Origin: Planctomycetota bacterium
GTDB lineage: Bacteria; Planctomycetota; Planctomycetia; Pirellulales; Pirellulaceae
DNA length: 38,154 bases
Assembly: GCA_018970165.1 (NCBI GenBank)
Contig: JAGWWZ010000026.1
Span: 1 to 38,154 of the forward strand
Reading direction: 5' to 3'
The notes under the pieces were generated by a model, which did not search any database, was not told the DNA's origin, and saw only the letters and a program-made list of their open reading frames with translations. Below, piece by piece: positions 16,467-24,080 of this stretch. A program made the position numbers and the translations under genes. Numbering within the stretch: the stretch's first letter is position 1; each line of letters begins with the position of its first letter.

Positions 16467-16732
16467 AAAAGAGCAAGTCGCGCTGCCTAATCCATCGTGG
16501 AAAACTGGATGGGCGATTGTGGCAAATGAACTTGAAAGGGCTAAACGTGTCTATCACCTAGTATAAATCTAGCGTCGATTCAGTGAAGTTCCGCGTTTGT
16601 CGCACATTGGACTTTCAAGAAGCTTTTGCGGAATCTTCCCAATTTTCCGATTGTTCTCGACAAATACCCATCTGGTCGCCTAGACCGCCACGCAACACAA
16701 TGTGCTTTTCCTAAGCAAGGACATAGACGCAA
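16467..16732. promoter_or_regulatory. Divergent promoter region between exosortase and M20 peptidase genes
   Basis: The two genes point away from each other, so both promoters should lie in these 266 bases. An AT-rich core flanked by CTAG on both sides is seen at 16558-16572 (CTAG-TATAAAT-CTAG). It reads as a -10-like TATAAA on the plus strand and TATACT on the minus strand. Neither has a convincing -35 box at the usual distance. No small gene is seen. Confidence 0.3.
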
Positions 16733-17974
16733 ATGGCAATTCAGCAGGCATTGGATTGGCTTCAACAACAGACCGATTCCATGGCAGATGACCTGGAATC
16801 GCTGTGCAACAGGAACTCTGGCTCGGATCATCGGGAAGGACTTGAAGACGTTGCCAACTGGCTGGAGGACTTCTTTCGTCCAATACCCGTTCCGTGCCAA
16901 CGGATCCCCTTGTCCAACTACCGCAGTCTCGACGATCACGGGAAATGGGTCGAAAACGCGACCGGACCGGCATTGCGTTGGGATTGGCTAGGAGAAAATT
17001 CGCATTTAGCAAAACAGAAACCTCTTCTGCTCACCATCCATTACGACACCGTGTACGGACCGCAAAACCCGTTTCAGAAATGCGTTCGTCTGGATGGCCA
17101 ACGCATGAATGGTCCTGGAGTGATCGACGCGAAAGGGGGCATCGTGATTCTTCGCTACGCAGCACTCGCAGCCTGCCAGTTCCTAAAGGACTCACCACTT
17201 CGTTTCTCCATCGTTCTTACTCCGGATGAGGAAGTCGGATCTCCCGCGTCCACTCATCTCTGGCGTCAGATTCATAGCGAATTCGACTTCGGACTACTTT
17301 TTGAACCCACCATGTCCGATGGCTCGATGGTGTCGACCCGTAAGGGCACCGGCAATTTCATATTCAAGATTGTCGGAAGGGCAGCGCATGCGGGACGAAA
17401 CTTTCAGGCTGGACGCAACGCTATCGTTCACGCCGCATCCTTGATACGCGACCTCCACCAACTCAATGGCCAGCGCGAAAATGTAACGATCAACATTGGG
17501 CGCATTCGAGGTGGAGACGCCGTAAACGTTGTGCCTGATTTGGCCGTCCTCCGTGTGAATGTGCGCGTTGGTGATTTCGAAGATCAAGCTTGGATTGAAC
17601 AGCAAATGCAACACATCGCATCTCGCTATGATGCGCCCGAGGCGGGTTATCAAGTCCATGTCGAAGGTGGCATCCACTCGCCTCCTAAGCCGATTGATTC
17701 CCAAACCGAAAAATGGATGCGATGGGTAGAGTCCGAGGCGCAGCAACTCGGCCAAACAATACGCTGGAACGCTTCCGGCGGAGCGAGCGATGGAAACAAA
17801 CTACAGGCTCTAGGTCTCAGTAATCTCGACACATTGGGCCCAGACGGTGATGGACTTCACAGTGACAAGGAATGGGTTGATCTGACTAGTTTGCGAAAGA
17901 AAGCCTCTATAGTTGTCCGACTCTTGGACCGTTATGTAGCGGATGAATTCGTCAACAACTCGCGAACCGAATGA
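16733..17974 (+). CDS. M20-family metallopeptidase (glutamate carboxypeptidase-like)
   Basis: M20 enzymes use two zinc ions to remove C-terminal or acyl groups from peptides and amino-acid derivatives. The 413-residue protein shows the full ligand set: His103 and Asp105 in HYDTVYG, bridging Asp132 in IDAKGG, Glu166-Glu167 in DEEVGS as catalytic base and ligand, Glu191 in FEPT and His376 in GLHSDKEW. The dimerisation domain falls at about 205-320, including GRAAHAG. No signal peptide is visible, so it is probably cytoplasmic. The closest recognised group is CPG2-like carboxypeptidases, but substrate cannot be read from sequence. ATG 16733 has only a distant AAGGA, about 13-14 bases upstream. 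It is divergent from the exosortase gene and convergent with the folK gene. Confidence 0.9.
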   Translation: MAIQQALDWLQQQTDSMADDLESLCNRNSGSDHREGLEDVANWLEDFFRPIPVPCQRIPLSNYRSLDDHGKWVENATGPALRWDWLGENSHLAKQKPLLLTIHYDTVYGPQNPFQKCVRLDGQRMNGPGVIDAKGGIVILRYAALAACQFLKDSPLRFSIVLTPDEEVGSPASTHLWRQIHSEFDFGLLFEPTMSDGSMVSTRKGTGNFIFKIVGRAAHAGRNFQAGRNAIVHAASLIRDLHQLNGQRENVTINIGRIRGGDAVNVVPDLAVLRVNVRVGDFEDQAWIEQQMQHIASRYDAPEAGYQVHVEGGIHSPPKPIDSQTEKWMRWVESEAQQLGQTIRWNASGGASDGNKLQALGLSNLDTLGPDGDGLHSDKEWVDLTSLRKKASIVVRLLDRYVADEFVNNSRTE

Positions 17975-17993
17975 GATTCGACGGGATGGTTAG

Positions 17994-18019
17994 CCAATGG
18001 GATCCGACAATCCCACTGG
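17994..18019. terminator. Hairpin between convergent M20 peptidase and folK genes
   Basis: TGGGAT at 17998-18003 pairs with ATCCCA at 18010-18015 around a 6-base loop. After one A/C mismatch, CCA and TGG add three more pairs. It lies in the 69-base gap between convergent genes and could end transcription from both sides. There is no T-run, so intrinsic termination is uncertain. Confidence 0.4.
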
Positions 18020-18043
18020 GTGTATTCCAAGGTAGCACTACTC

Positions 18044-18907
18044 TCAGAATCGACGCTCGATAGGATGAATGGGACATGTTAGAGCTCGACGTGAGGCTTC
18101 GATTTCGTGGACCGTCCAGGATGGATCGTTGTCGGGCATCAAATAGCGAGGACCCTCAAAATCCCAATTCGCATGGCCCTGGGCTAATCCTAATGCATCG
18201 ACCCATGGGCGGGCGTAATCCTCCCATTGGATGGTTTCTGGTTCGGGAGTGCGAACACAGAAGATTCTCAAAGAAACTTTGCCTGGTGGATCTGAGATAC
18301 AGCTTCCGATCTGTTCTGGCGATTTGCATGTCACGAAGCGAACACTTGGCAGACGCAACGGATGGCTTCTCGATGCCATCGACTCAGATAGTTCTCGGCT
18401 CGAATCTTCGGTATTGCTGTAAATCAAAATTGTAGATCGCTCGGCCTGCTGGAGGTTTTGGTGCAATTTCTCAATCGTCCAACCCGTGACAGGTTCTACC
18501 ATATCGGCTGCAACATCCATCGCGGGAACCAATACGAAGGACCTCATACACATCCGAGGATGCGGAACTTTCAGATGGGGCGTCCAGATGCGTGCTCCAT
18601 CAAACAGCAGAATATCCACATCGAGCCGCCTTGCTTCCCAACGATGCTGACGTTGGCGCCCAAGATCCTTTTCAATTCGCTTAACAATATCCCATACTTC
18701 CCAGCAGTCGAGTTCCGTCTGAATGCATGCTACCGCATTTAGAAAATCGGACTGTCCTTCGGGCCCACCAATGGGAGGCGTAACAAAAAGGCGGCTGAGT
18801 TGTACACGTTGGGAACCGAATGCATCACGGAGCATAACGGCCGCCATCGTCATGGTCTCATAGCTGTTGCCCAGGTTGGCTCCCAAACTGATTAGCAACC
18901 TCGCCAT
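18044..18907 (-). CDS. folK: Dihydropterin pyrophosphokinase (HPPK) with a C-terminal extension
   Basis: HPPK transfers pyrophosphate from ATP to 6-hydroxymethyl-dihydropterin in folate synthesis. The first about 160 residues are a complete HPPK domain: LLISLGANLGNS at the start, PPIGGPEGQSDFLNAV, the signature RRLDVDILLFDG and HPRMCMRSFVLVP. The protein continues to 287 residues, where typical HPPK has about 160. The extra about 125 residues have no motif I can name; they are polar with several Trp and Pro (IQWEDYARPW, NDPSWTVHEIEAS). No frameshift is seen at the junction. It stands alone on this strand, without folP or folB nearby. The HPPK call is firm. The extension's role is unknown. Confidence 0.92.
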   Translation of the reverse strand: MARLLISLGANLGNSYETMTMAAVMLRDAFGSQRVQLSRLFVTPPIGGPEGQSDFLNAVACIQTELDCWEVWDIVKRIEKDLGRQRQHRWEARRLDVDILLFDGARIWTPHLKVPHPRMCMRSFVLVPAMDVAADMVEPVTGWTIEKLHQNLQQAERSTILIYSNTEDSSRELSESMASRSHPLRLPSVRFVTCKSPEQIGSCISDPPGKVSLRIFCVRTPEPETIQWEDYARPWVDALGLAQGHANWDFEGPRYLMPDNDPSWTVHEIEASRRALTCPIHPIERRF

Positions 18908-18970
18908 GCGTCCCCACGAGTAGTGAGCTAACGAAGAAAATTCGAACTGGACGCGATCGAACCTACGCGA

Positions 18971-19675
18971 CTATTTCTTTACGGATTCAAGGTTATCGAC
19001 AAACCAATGTACCTTTTTTTGGGTACTAAACTTCGGGCAATTCTTTCTCGCATAGATATGGTACTCGGAGGGAATCGTTTGCCCTTCGTCCCTGTACCGC
19101 AGTTTGTAGGTATGACCGACACTTCCCTGGATTTCACCTTCCAAATCGACAAATACCCACTTGGCTTTCGTCTTGCGGTTTCGAATTTCGAGGTGAGCAG
19201 CATCGTTCTCAAGTCTTGTCTTCGCGCGTTGAATCTCCGGCGTTTCCTTGGTTCCCCCATTTTCATTGGGTTCTCCGGAAAACTGAAAGCCAACCAAGTA
19301 ATAAACCTTGTCGAGCTCTTTTGCGGACAAGCTCTCAAGGTAATACTCAGCGATTTGTTTCGCATGGTTGATATCGCTACTGGTTGCCAAGTACCTCTCG
19401 GAATACCCCCAGGACGCGGAAGTGGCGCCCATTGCTATCCCCAAAAATCCTAGGATTTTCGAAAGTAAACTGATGTTCTGCCGCTTGGCAGTTATCAGGA
19501 CAACCGCCCCGATCAACATGCCTACGACCGCAAACGGAATAATCTGGACGTAACCGATCGCGAACAACCCAACCGCTGAACAGACAACGCCAAGGAGGGA
19601 AAGCACCGAAAACGAGGTCGTATCGGAGATTTCATCTCCTTCACGTTGAAATTGAATCTTAGCTGGTTCTGGCAT
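18971..19675 (-). CDS. Small membrane protein with a soluble C-terminal domain, unknown function
   Basis: The 234-residue protein has a polar N-terminus and about three hydrophobic segments between residues 22 and 90. The first (TSFSVLSLLGVVCSAVG) resembles the start of DUF4190-like membrane domains. A charged C-terminal domain of about 140 residues ends in WFVDNLESVKK. ATG 19675 has GGAG 8 bases upstream. The C-terminal part, with an AEYYLESLSAKELDKVYYL helix, looks like a small cystatin/NTF2-like domain, but this is a guess. It lies 63 bases upstream of the folK start on the same strand and could be co-transcribed with it. Confidence 0.8.
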   Translation of the reverse strand: MPEPAKIQFQREGDEISDTTSFSVLSLLGVVCSAVGLFAIGYVQIIPFAVVGMLIGAVVLITAKRQNISLLSKILGFLGIAMGATSASWGYSERYLATSSDINHAKQIAEYYLESLSAKELDKVYYLVGFQFSGEPNENGGTKETPEIQRAKTRLENDAAHLEIRNRKTKAKWVFVDLEGEIQGSVGHTYKLRYRDEGQTIPSEYHIYARKNCPKFSTQKKVHWFVDNLESVKK

Positions 19676-20161
19676 CCGAGAAGCTCCAAAATCGAGAATG
19701 TCACGCTCCTAGCGCAGTGATGAGTTACGAGAAAAGGTAAGGCTTGGTTCGATCAAATTACTTCGGATTCGACGGCTTACAATGGCTCCCTACAGTAACT
19801 TTCGGAACATCGATCTCGGTGGATTTCATGGGGGCAACCGCAATTTCTCGATCAATTCCTCAAGGAGCGGCAGGTTGGCGGCTATTGGGTTTCCCTCTGA
19901 AAGGAATCCAAGAGGCCACCAATCGAATCTCGCAGGCCTGCAATCTCAGGATCCCAGTTAAGGTGAGACGGAAAACGCCACGCTTCCCAGATTCTTCCAC
20001 GTTATCCGTCATGCAGTCCAAGGCATCGATCACGCTTTGCCCCACCCAGGCGGAATTCGGTATATTGGAGTCTTTGCAAATCTCAGGGAACTGCCCCCGC
20101 CCGATGTGCAACGATGTTTAGGATGGCGTGTTGACCCCGTATTGGTGACTGTATTTGTCCT
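19676..20161. other. Gap without a recognised gene
   Basis: These 486 bases lie between divergent hypothetical genes. Frames of 125 codons (plus, 19744-20121) and 83 codons (minus, 20111-19860) overlap each other, have no convincing ribosome-binding site and show no recognisable motif, so neither is called. No clear promoter, hairpin or repeat was found. Confidence 0.5.
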
Positions 20162-20857
20162 ATGGTTTGGAATCTTCAGTTTCCCCGTGCGGAATTTCGC
20201 ACTCCCGACTTCGCAATCGAAATCGAGTTGGATACGCGTCTGCGTTGCACCGTATCTGACGGTTCAACAACTCACGCCTCGCAAAATGAGCCTGACGGAC
20301 GCTATACCGCAATCAGGGAACCGCTTTTAGCGCTCGCGATCGTTCCGTCGGAAGCAACTCTCCCCATCAACATCGATTTCCCGCCTTGCGGCGATGCGTA
20401 TGTACGAGAATCAGACCTGATTGCTCTCTACCCGCAACAGTACCCTTGGCCATTCGGTTACCAAGCCGATTTTCGCTATCGCGATGATCTACCAAGTGGA
20501 ATGCAGGCGCTGGAATTGTGGATAAGCGTTTCCACTTCCATGCTCGAATGCAATCCAAAGTTGCACTTGATTCCTGAAACGAGAGTAAAGCCAAGTCTGG
20601 TTCGTGAGATTGCGATCGCAACACATGGTCGCTCGGCACTGATCGTGCATCCCCTCGACTCAGCAGACTGTGAACCCGTACTCGCTGGCGACTTCGACGG
20701 AGTGGGGCATTGGGATGTCTTCGGTGGCTTTATGGAGAAAGGGGTGATTCGCCGAGCCCGTTTTCTATGTGCATGGAGCAAACAGCAGGAAGCCTCCCCA
20801 ACATGGGAGCAGGTTTTGGACTGGTTCTCTCAATCCCCACTGCCATTGACTGCATGA
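20162..20857 (+). CDS. Hypothetical protein
   Basis: A 231-residue frame with no signal peptide and no membrane segment. It is rich in Pro, Trp and acidic residues, for example YPQQYPWPFGYQADFRYRDD and DFDGVGHWDVFGGFMEKG. The latter part, with Glu/Lys and RARFLCAWSK, looks like an ordered beta-rich fold. I do not recognise the family. ATG 20162 is the only ATG near the 5' end and lacks a ribosome-binding site. It lies 57 bases upstream of the methyltransferase gene on the same strand and may share its transcript. The even amino-acid composition and lack of conflicting frames support a real gene. Confidence 0.6.
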   Translation: MVWNLQFPRAEFRTPDFAIEIELDTRLRCTVSDGSTTHASQNEPDGRYTAIREPLLALAIVPSEATLPINIDFPPCGDAYVRESDLIALYPQQYPWPFGYQADFRYRDDLPSGMQALELWISVSTSMLECNPKLHLIPETRVKPSLVREIAIATHGRSALIVHPLDSADCEPVLAGDFDGVGHWDVFGGFMEKGVIRRARFLCAWSKQQEASPTWEQVLDWFSQSPLPLTA

Positions 20858-20914
20858 CTCAGGCAACTAGAGTAGTCACGTCGATCGCGCATCTAACAAT
20901 CGAGGGATCTAAAA

Positions 20915-21769
20915 TTGGGGAATCGAGCAAAAACGGAATCTTCATCGTCAAAGGGAACTGCTGCCCGCGGTGCATCTCGTTCTCAACCACACAGGATCGA
21001 CGAAGTTAACTGGTACGATCATCCCGAATGGTACGAACTTGGGTTTCTTAAGGATACTCCTCGCGAAGGCAAATTTCTCGTCGATGTGTTCAAGAAGCAT
21101 GTTCCGTTTCCTGTGACTCGAGTCCTTGAGACAGGGTGTGGCTCCGGTCGATTGGTCCGCGAGATGGCTAGCCGAGGATTTCAAACAACCGGCTTGGATT
21201 TGAACACCACCGCACTCGCATATTGCCGAAAGAAACTTGCTGAGGAAAAACTGGAAGCGAATCTCGTTCAAGGGAACATGGTCGACTTTGATTTCGATCA
21301 GCCCTTTGATGCGGCATTCAATGCCATCAACACGTTTCGCCATTTGGAGACGGAAGCCTCTGCGGTAAAACATCTCAAATGCGTTGCGAGACATCTGAAG
21401 CCCGGAGGTGTGTTTGTCCTGTCGCTGCACTTAGTTCCACGCGGTGGTGATCTATGGGGTACAGAGCGATGGGGAACTCGATCCGCAAATCTCAGCGTCT
21501 ACTATTCCCTGACAGTCACCGAAGTCGATCTCAAGAAGCGGATCGAGCAGCTTAAGATAACCATGAATGTCAAGGAACATGGACTACATCATCGATTGAG
21601 CGACGAAATACGCTTGCGATTGTACGATGTGGAGCAGCTCAAGGAGACGCTCGGCAAGGTCAAGCAACTGCAGCTTGCCGGTGTCTACGATTTCTGGTTT
21701 AACATCCGCCAGCCTCGACGGCTCAGCCACTCGATTTGCGATACGGTGTTGGTGCTTCAGCGGGTTTAG
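20915..21769 (+). CDS. Class I SAM-dependent methyltransferase
   Basis: The 284-residue protein has a Rossmann methyltransferase domain with motif I VLETGCGSGR (about 70-79), the acidic end of strand 2 in TGLDLN and a motif-IV-like FDAAFNAINTFRHL. A post-I segment HLKPGGVFVLSLH follows. The N-terminal 30 residues are polar and probably disordered. No ATG is available before motif I. The TTG at 20915 is chosen because GAGGGA lies 7 bases upstream. The substrate is unknown; the fold covers small molecules and proteins alike. Its 3' end overlaps the end of the convergent LRAT-like gene by 47 bases. Confidence 0.85.
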   Translation: MGNRAKTESSSSKGTAARGASRSQPHRIDEVNWYDHPEWYELGFLKDTPREGKFLVDVFKKHVPFPVTRVLETGCGSGRLVREMASRGFQTTGLDLNTTALAYCRKKLAEEKLEANLVQGNMVDFDFDQPFDAAFNAINTFRHLETEASAVKHLKCVARHLKPGGVFVLSLHLVPRGGDLWGTERWGTRSANLSVYYSLTVTEVDLKKRIEQLKITMNVKEHGLHHRLSDEIRLRLYDVEQLKETLGKVKQLQLAGVYDFWFNIRQPRRLSHSICDTVLVLQRV

Positions 21770-22460
21770 ATCTGGCCTCCCAACGCTTCCAAACCTTGGT
21801 GGTCAGATGGTCGATCGACAGGTAGATCGCTGCGGATGAAGCGCCCCCTAACGGACCTGCGACAACACCTCCGACAATCGCAGCGGTAATCGTCCCAGCT
21901 GTTTTGCCCAGTTTGTCTGCATGGCAATGCTCGATTGAGTAACTGCGCGATGCCGCATACACACCTTGACGAGCGAGTTCCCCGACCAGACTCGATACCC
22001 CAGTCGCACGAGTCACCATAACTCGCGTCATTCCACTCGCAGTTGCAGATGTTGCTGCATATGCCGCGGCCTTCGTCGAGCAAGCGATGGCACCCGCGAT
22101 CCCGGTCCGCAGAGCCGAGCCGATCACGCGGCCTGCTTGATGGCTTACCGATTCACCCGTCTTGCAGGCCCGTGCAAAATGCTCACAGTTCCCTATCGCT
22201 AAATGGTATCCCGCTGTCCCGACAGCTTGTTCAGCTCGCTGGACAACATCGTCGCTCTCTAGCGAGTTCCGGACACTCTCGGTGCGAACTTCCTTACCAT
22301 CAGAAAACTCCTCCCAAGAGACACGGTGCACTTGCATGGTCTGCGAGTCAGCAACGGTAGCCAAATGTACTACGCTCCCATCCCCCATATCGATGCCGAA
22401 ATGGCGATAAGTAATCGGCCCCCAATTGCACAGAACGTAAATTAAATCTGCTCGAGCCAT
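21723..22460 (-). CDS. LRAT-domain (NlpC/P60-like fold) protein with a hydrophobic tail
   Basis: LRAT-type proteins are permuted papain-fold thiol enzymes acting as acyltransferases or phospholipases. The 245-residue protein keeps the family layout. His20 and His32 fall in YRHFGIDMGDGSVVHL, 12 residues apart as in mammalian LRAT, and the nucleophile is Cys92 in GNCEHFA. After residue about 105 comes an Ala/Gly/Thr-rich stretch with two hydrophobic segments (SALRTGIAGAIACSTKAA and ITAAIVGGVVAGPLGGASSA), likely membrane-inserting. ATG 22460 is preferred because AAAGGAGG directly precedes it; the upstream ATG at 22475 would translate that site. It is convergent with, and overlaps, the methyltransferase gene. 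Bacterial LRAT proteins are mostly uncharacterised, so lipid acyl transfer is an inference. Confidence 0.85.
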   Translation of the reverse strand: MARADLIYVLCNWGPITYRHFGIDMGDGSVVHLATVADSQTMQVHRVSWEEFSDGKEVRTESVRNSLESDDVVQRAEQAVGTAGYHLAIGNCEHFARACKTGESVSHQAGRVIGSALRTGIAGAIACSTKAAAYAATSATASGMTRVMVTRATGVSSLVGELARQGVYAASRSYSIEHCHADKLGKTAGTITAAIVGGVVAGPLGGASSAAIYLSIDHLTTKVWKRWEARSKPAEAPTPYRKSSG

Positions 22461-22474
22461 ACCCCCTCCTTTCA

Positions 22475-22501
22475 TTGCTGGGATCCCAGGGTTCCCGGCA
22501 A
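22475..22501 (-). promoter_or_regulatory. Stable hairpin directly upstream of the LRAT gene ribosome-binding site
   Basis: A 9-pair stem with one G-T wobble is formed by 22475-22483 and 22493-22501 around a 9-base loop. On the minus strand it ends a few bases before the AAAGGAGG site of the LRAT-like gene. It could modulate translation, act as an attenuator or be a protein-binding site. No partner sequence for an alternative fold was found. Confidence 0.35.
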
Positions 22502-22631
22502 TAACGATTACTTTCGGTTAGCAATCGGCGCAACTCCGACCCTCGGTACGAAACCGACTGGAATTCTAGGCAGAAAGCCATTCAATTCCAGGCGCGCACA
22601 ACGATCCCGGCTCAGGGTTACACCAGAGCCC

Positions 22632-22667
22632 AAACGAAAACAGCCGCAAAGGGTTGTTCACGGCTGC
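22632..22667 (-). terminator. Intrinsic terminator of the A-type Fe-S carrier gene
   Basis: Read on the minus strand, CAGCCG pairs with CGGCTG (22666-22641) around a 14-base loop, followed at once by TTTTCGTTT. It lies about 85 bases after the stop at 22751, in the right orientation for rho-independent termination. Confidence 0.6.
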
Positions 22668-22750
22668 TGATCGTTTATCTTAAAGTGGACTGCCGCCAAC
22701 AGACGGAATCCAATGGATCGATGATCGATTCCACGTTTGCAGACGGCCGA

Positions 22751-23080
22751 TTACTGGAAGGAACGTCCGCATCCACACGACTTGACTGCGTTGGGATTGT
22801 CGAAAGTGAAGCCCTGACGTTCGAGGCTGGTGTACCAGCCGAGAGTGGTTCCTTCGAGCAACAGAGCGCTTTTGCGATCGATCACCACGGCGACTCCGTT
22901 TTGCTCAACGCGAGTGTCCTTGGCATCGTCGAATTTGTCGTCAAAGTTCAGGGAATACTCAAACCCACTACAGCCACCAGCGACCACGCCGACTCGTACA
23001 AACGTCTCTTCTCCAAATTGGGCTTCGGAATGAGCCCGCTTTAACTGTTCTGCTGCTTCGGGGGTAACATTGATCGCCAT
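22751..23080 (-). CDS. A-type iron-sulfur cluster carrier (IscA/ErpA/HesB family)
   Basis: A-type carriers accept and deliver Fe-S clusters to target apoproteins. The 109-residue protein has the three invariant cysteines: Cys37 in GGCSGF, and Cys102 and Cys104 in SCGCGRSF, matching the IscA pattern (35/99/101). Length is typical. ATG 23080 is chosen because homologues start at MAINVTPEAA and a GAGG lies 6 bases upstream; the longer frame from 23218 adds a non-conserved 46-residue tail. It stands alone, without isc/suf neighbours. Which subfamily it belongs to (ErpA, IscA or SufA) is not decided here. A hairpin with T-run follows the gene. Confidence 0.93.
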   Translation of the reverse strand: MAINVTPEAAEQLKRAHSEAQFGEETFVRVGVVAGGCSGFEYSLNFDDKFDDAKDTRVEQNGVAVVIDRKSALLLEGTTLGWYTSLERQGFTFDNPNAVKSCGCGRSFQ

Positions 23081-23250
23081 ACACAACCTCATGTATTGAT
23101 TAAGATCTCGGAAGTTCTTGCGTCGATTGCCGGAAGCTTCTGAAATTGCCTCCCGTAAATCTCCCGATAATGTTATGCATCCCATGACGCATCTGGCAAG
23201 CCAAAATCGCCTTTCCAAGAACTTCGGGGCCGGTTATTCTAGATAATCTT

Positions 23251-23295
23251 CCGCTAGTCGCGGAGCGGAAAAGGCTCGTCGCCTTGCCGGGCGAC
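23251..23295 (+). promoter_or_regulatory. Two adjacent hairpins upstream of the small basic protein gene
   Basis: CCGCT at 23251-23255 pairs with AGCGG at 23264-23268. GTCGCC at 23278-23283 pairs perfectly with GGCGAC at 23290-23295 around a 6-base loop. Both lie 40-90 bases before the ATG at 23338 and could form a structured leader, or end transcription from upstream. No T-run follows the second stem. Function is unknown. Confidence 0.3.
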
Positions 23296-23337
23296 TTCCC
23301 TTAAACATTGAAATTCTCTAAAAAAACTGCTGAAATC

Positions 23338-23436
23338 ATGGTAAAACCGCATCGAAAACTCAAGAAAGCGAATCACGGCCAGCGAGCCGCCAATAGCAAG
23401 GCACGGAAGGCAAAACGTCGCAAGGTCCGCACCTAG
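23338..23436 (+). CDS. 32-residue highly basic protein
   Basis: A complete small frame begins MVKPHRKLKKANHGQR and ends KVRT, with 14 Lys/Arg and 2 His among 32 residues. Such composition suggests binding to RNA, ribosome or DNA, as for very small ribosomal proteins, but no known ribosomal protein matches by eye. There is no strong ribosome-binding site, and the leader carries two hairpins. It lies 69 bases upstream of the FabZ-like gene on the same strand. I recall similar short basic frames near fabZ-like genes in planctomycetes but cannot verify this. The case for a real gene rests on composition, position and clean termination. Confidence 0.6.
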   Translation: MVKPHRKLKKANHGQRAANSKARKAKRRKVRT

Positions 23437-23505
23437 GCTCCTCCCCGGCCCCTAGGTTACCGCTTCGCCACCGACGATACCGCTTCTCAGGCAGGATAAA
23501 TCTCC

Positions 23506-24027
23506 ATGGCCGTCAAAGACTTCATCGTGGACCCGGCCACGATTGATTTCAACAACGTTGTCGCGGACATTGAAGAAATTCGCAGGTACAACCCTCAGCG
23601 ATTCGAGATGGAACAGCTGACTGCGATCGTTTACGCAGATCCTGTACGCGTTGCCTGCGTTGGCTACAAGGACGTGACGGAAAATGAGTTTTGGGTCCGC
23701 GGTCACATGCCCGGTATGCCCCTGATGCCCGGGGTCATGATGCTCGAGGCCGTTGCTCAGGTTTGTTGCTATTGCTCACACAAATACAAGTTGCTCGGCG
23801 ACTCCATTGTGGGGTTCGGGGGGCTCGAGGATGTACGCTTTCGCGAACCGGTCGTACCCGGTGATAGGTTGGTCGTGATGTGCGAGCTTCTTAAGCTTCG
23901 CAAGCCCCACCTGCTGGTCTGTCGCTTCCAAGGAGTCGTGAACGGAAGAATTGTCGTCGATGGCCGACTCAAGGGAATTCCTATCCCATTGCAGGTCCTC
24001 GCTCCCCAGGAGCAAGGGCGAGAATAA
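23506..24027 (+). CDS. fabZ: FabZ-like 3-hydroxyacyl-ACP dehydratase (hotdog fold)
   Basis: FabZ removes water from 3-hydroxyacyl-ACP in fatty-acid elongation. The 173-residue protein has the active-site block GHMPGMPLMPGVMMLEAVAQ with His67 and Glu81, 14 residues apart as in FabZ (His54/Glu68). The N-terminal 30 residues are longer than in typical FabZ of about 150. The hotdog strand region includes FGGLEDVRFREPVVPGDRL. ATG 23506 has an AGGA about 10 bases upstream. No other fab genes are near, so this may be a second, specialised dehydratase and not the housekeeping one. Family membership is firm. Confidence 0.9.
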   Translation: MAVKDFIVDPATIDFNNVVADIEEIRRYNPQRFEMEQLTAIVYADPVRVACVGYKDVTENEFWVRGHMPGMPLMPGVMMLEAVAQVCCYCSHKYKLLGDSIVGFGGLEDVRFREPVVPGDRLVVMCELLKLRKPHLLVCRFQGVVNGRIVVDGRLKGIPIPLQVLAPQEQGRE

Positions 24028-24080
24028 GTGCTGAACGTACCGCAACGCCCCAGCTACCGTCGATCTCCGTTTACTTTCAA

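Noticed and set aside
19744-20121. 125-codon plus-strand frame and an 83-codon minus-strand frame in the same gap
   Set aside because: They overlap each other, lack ribosome-binding sites and show no family resemblance. Neither can be preferred.
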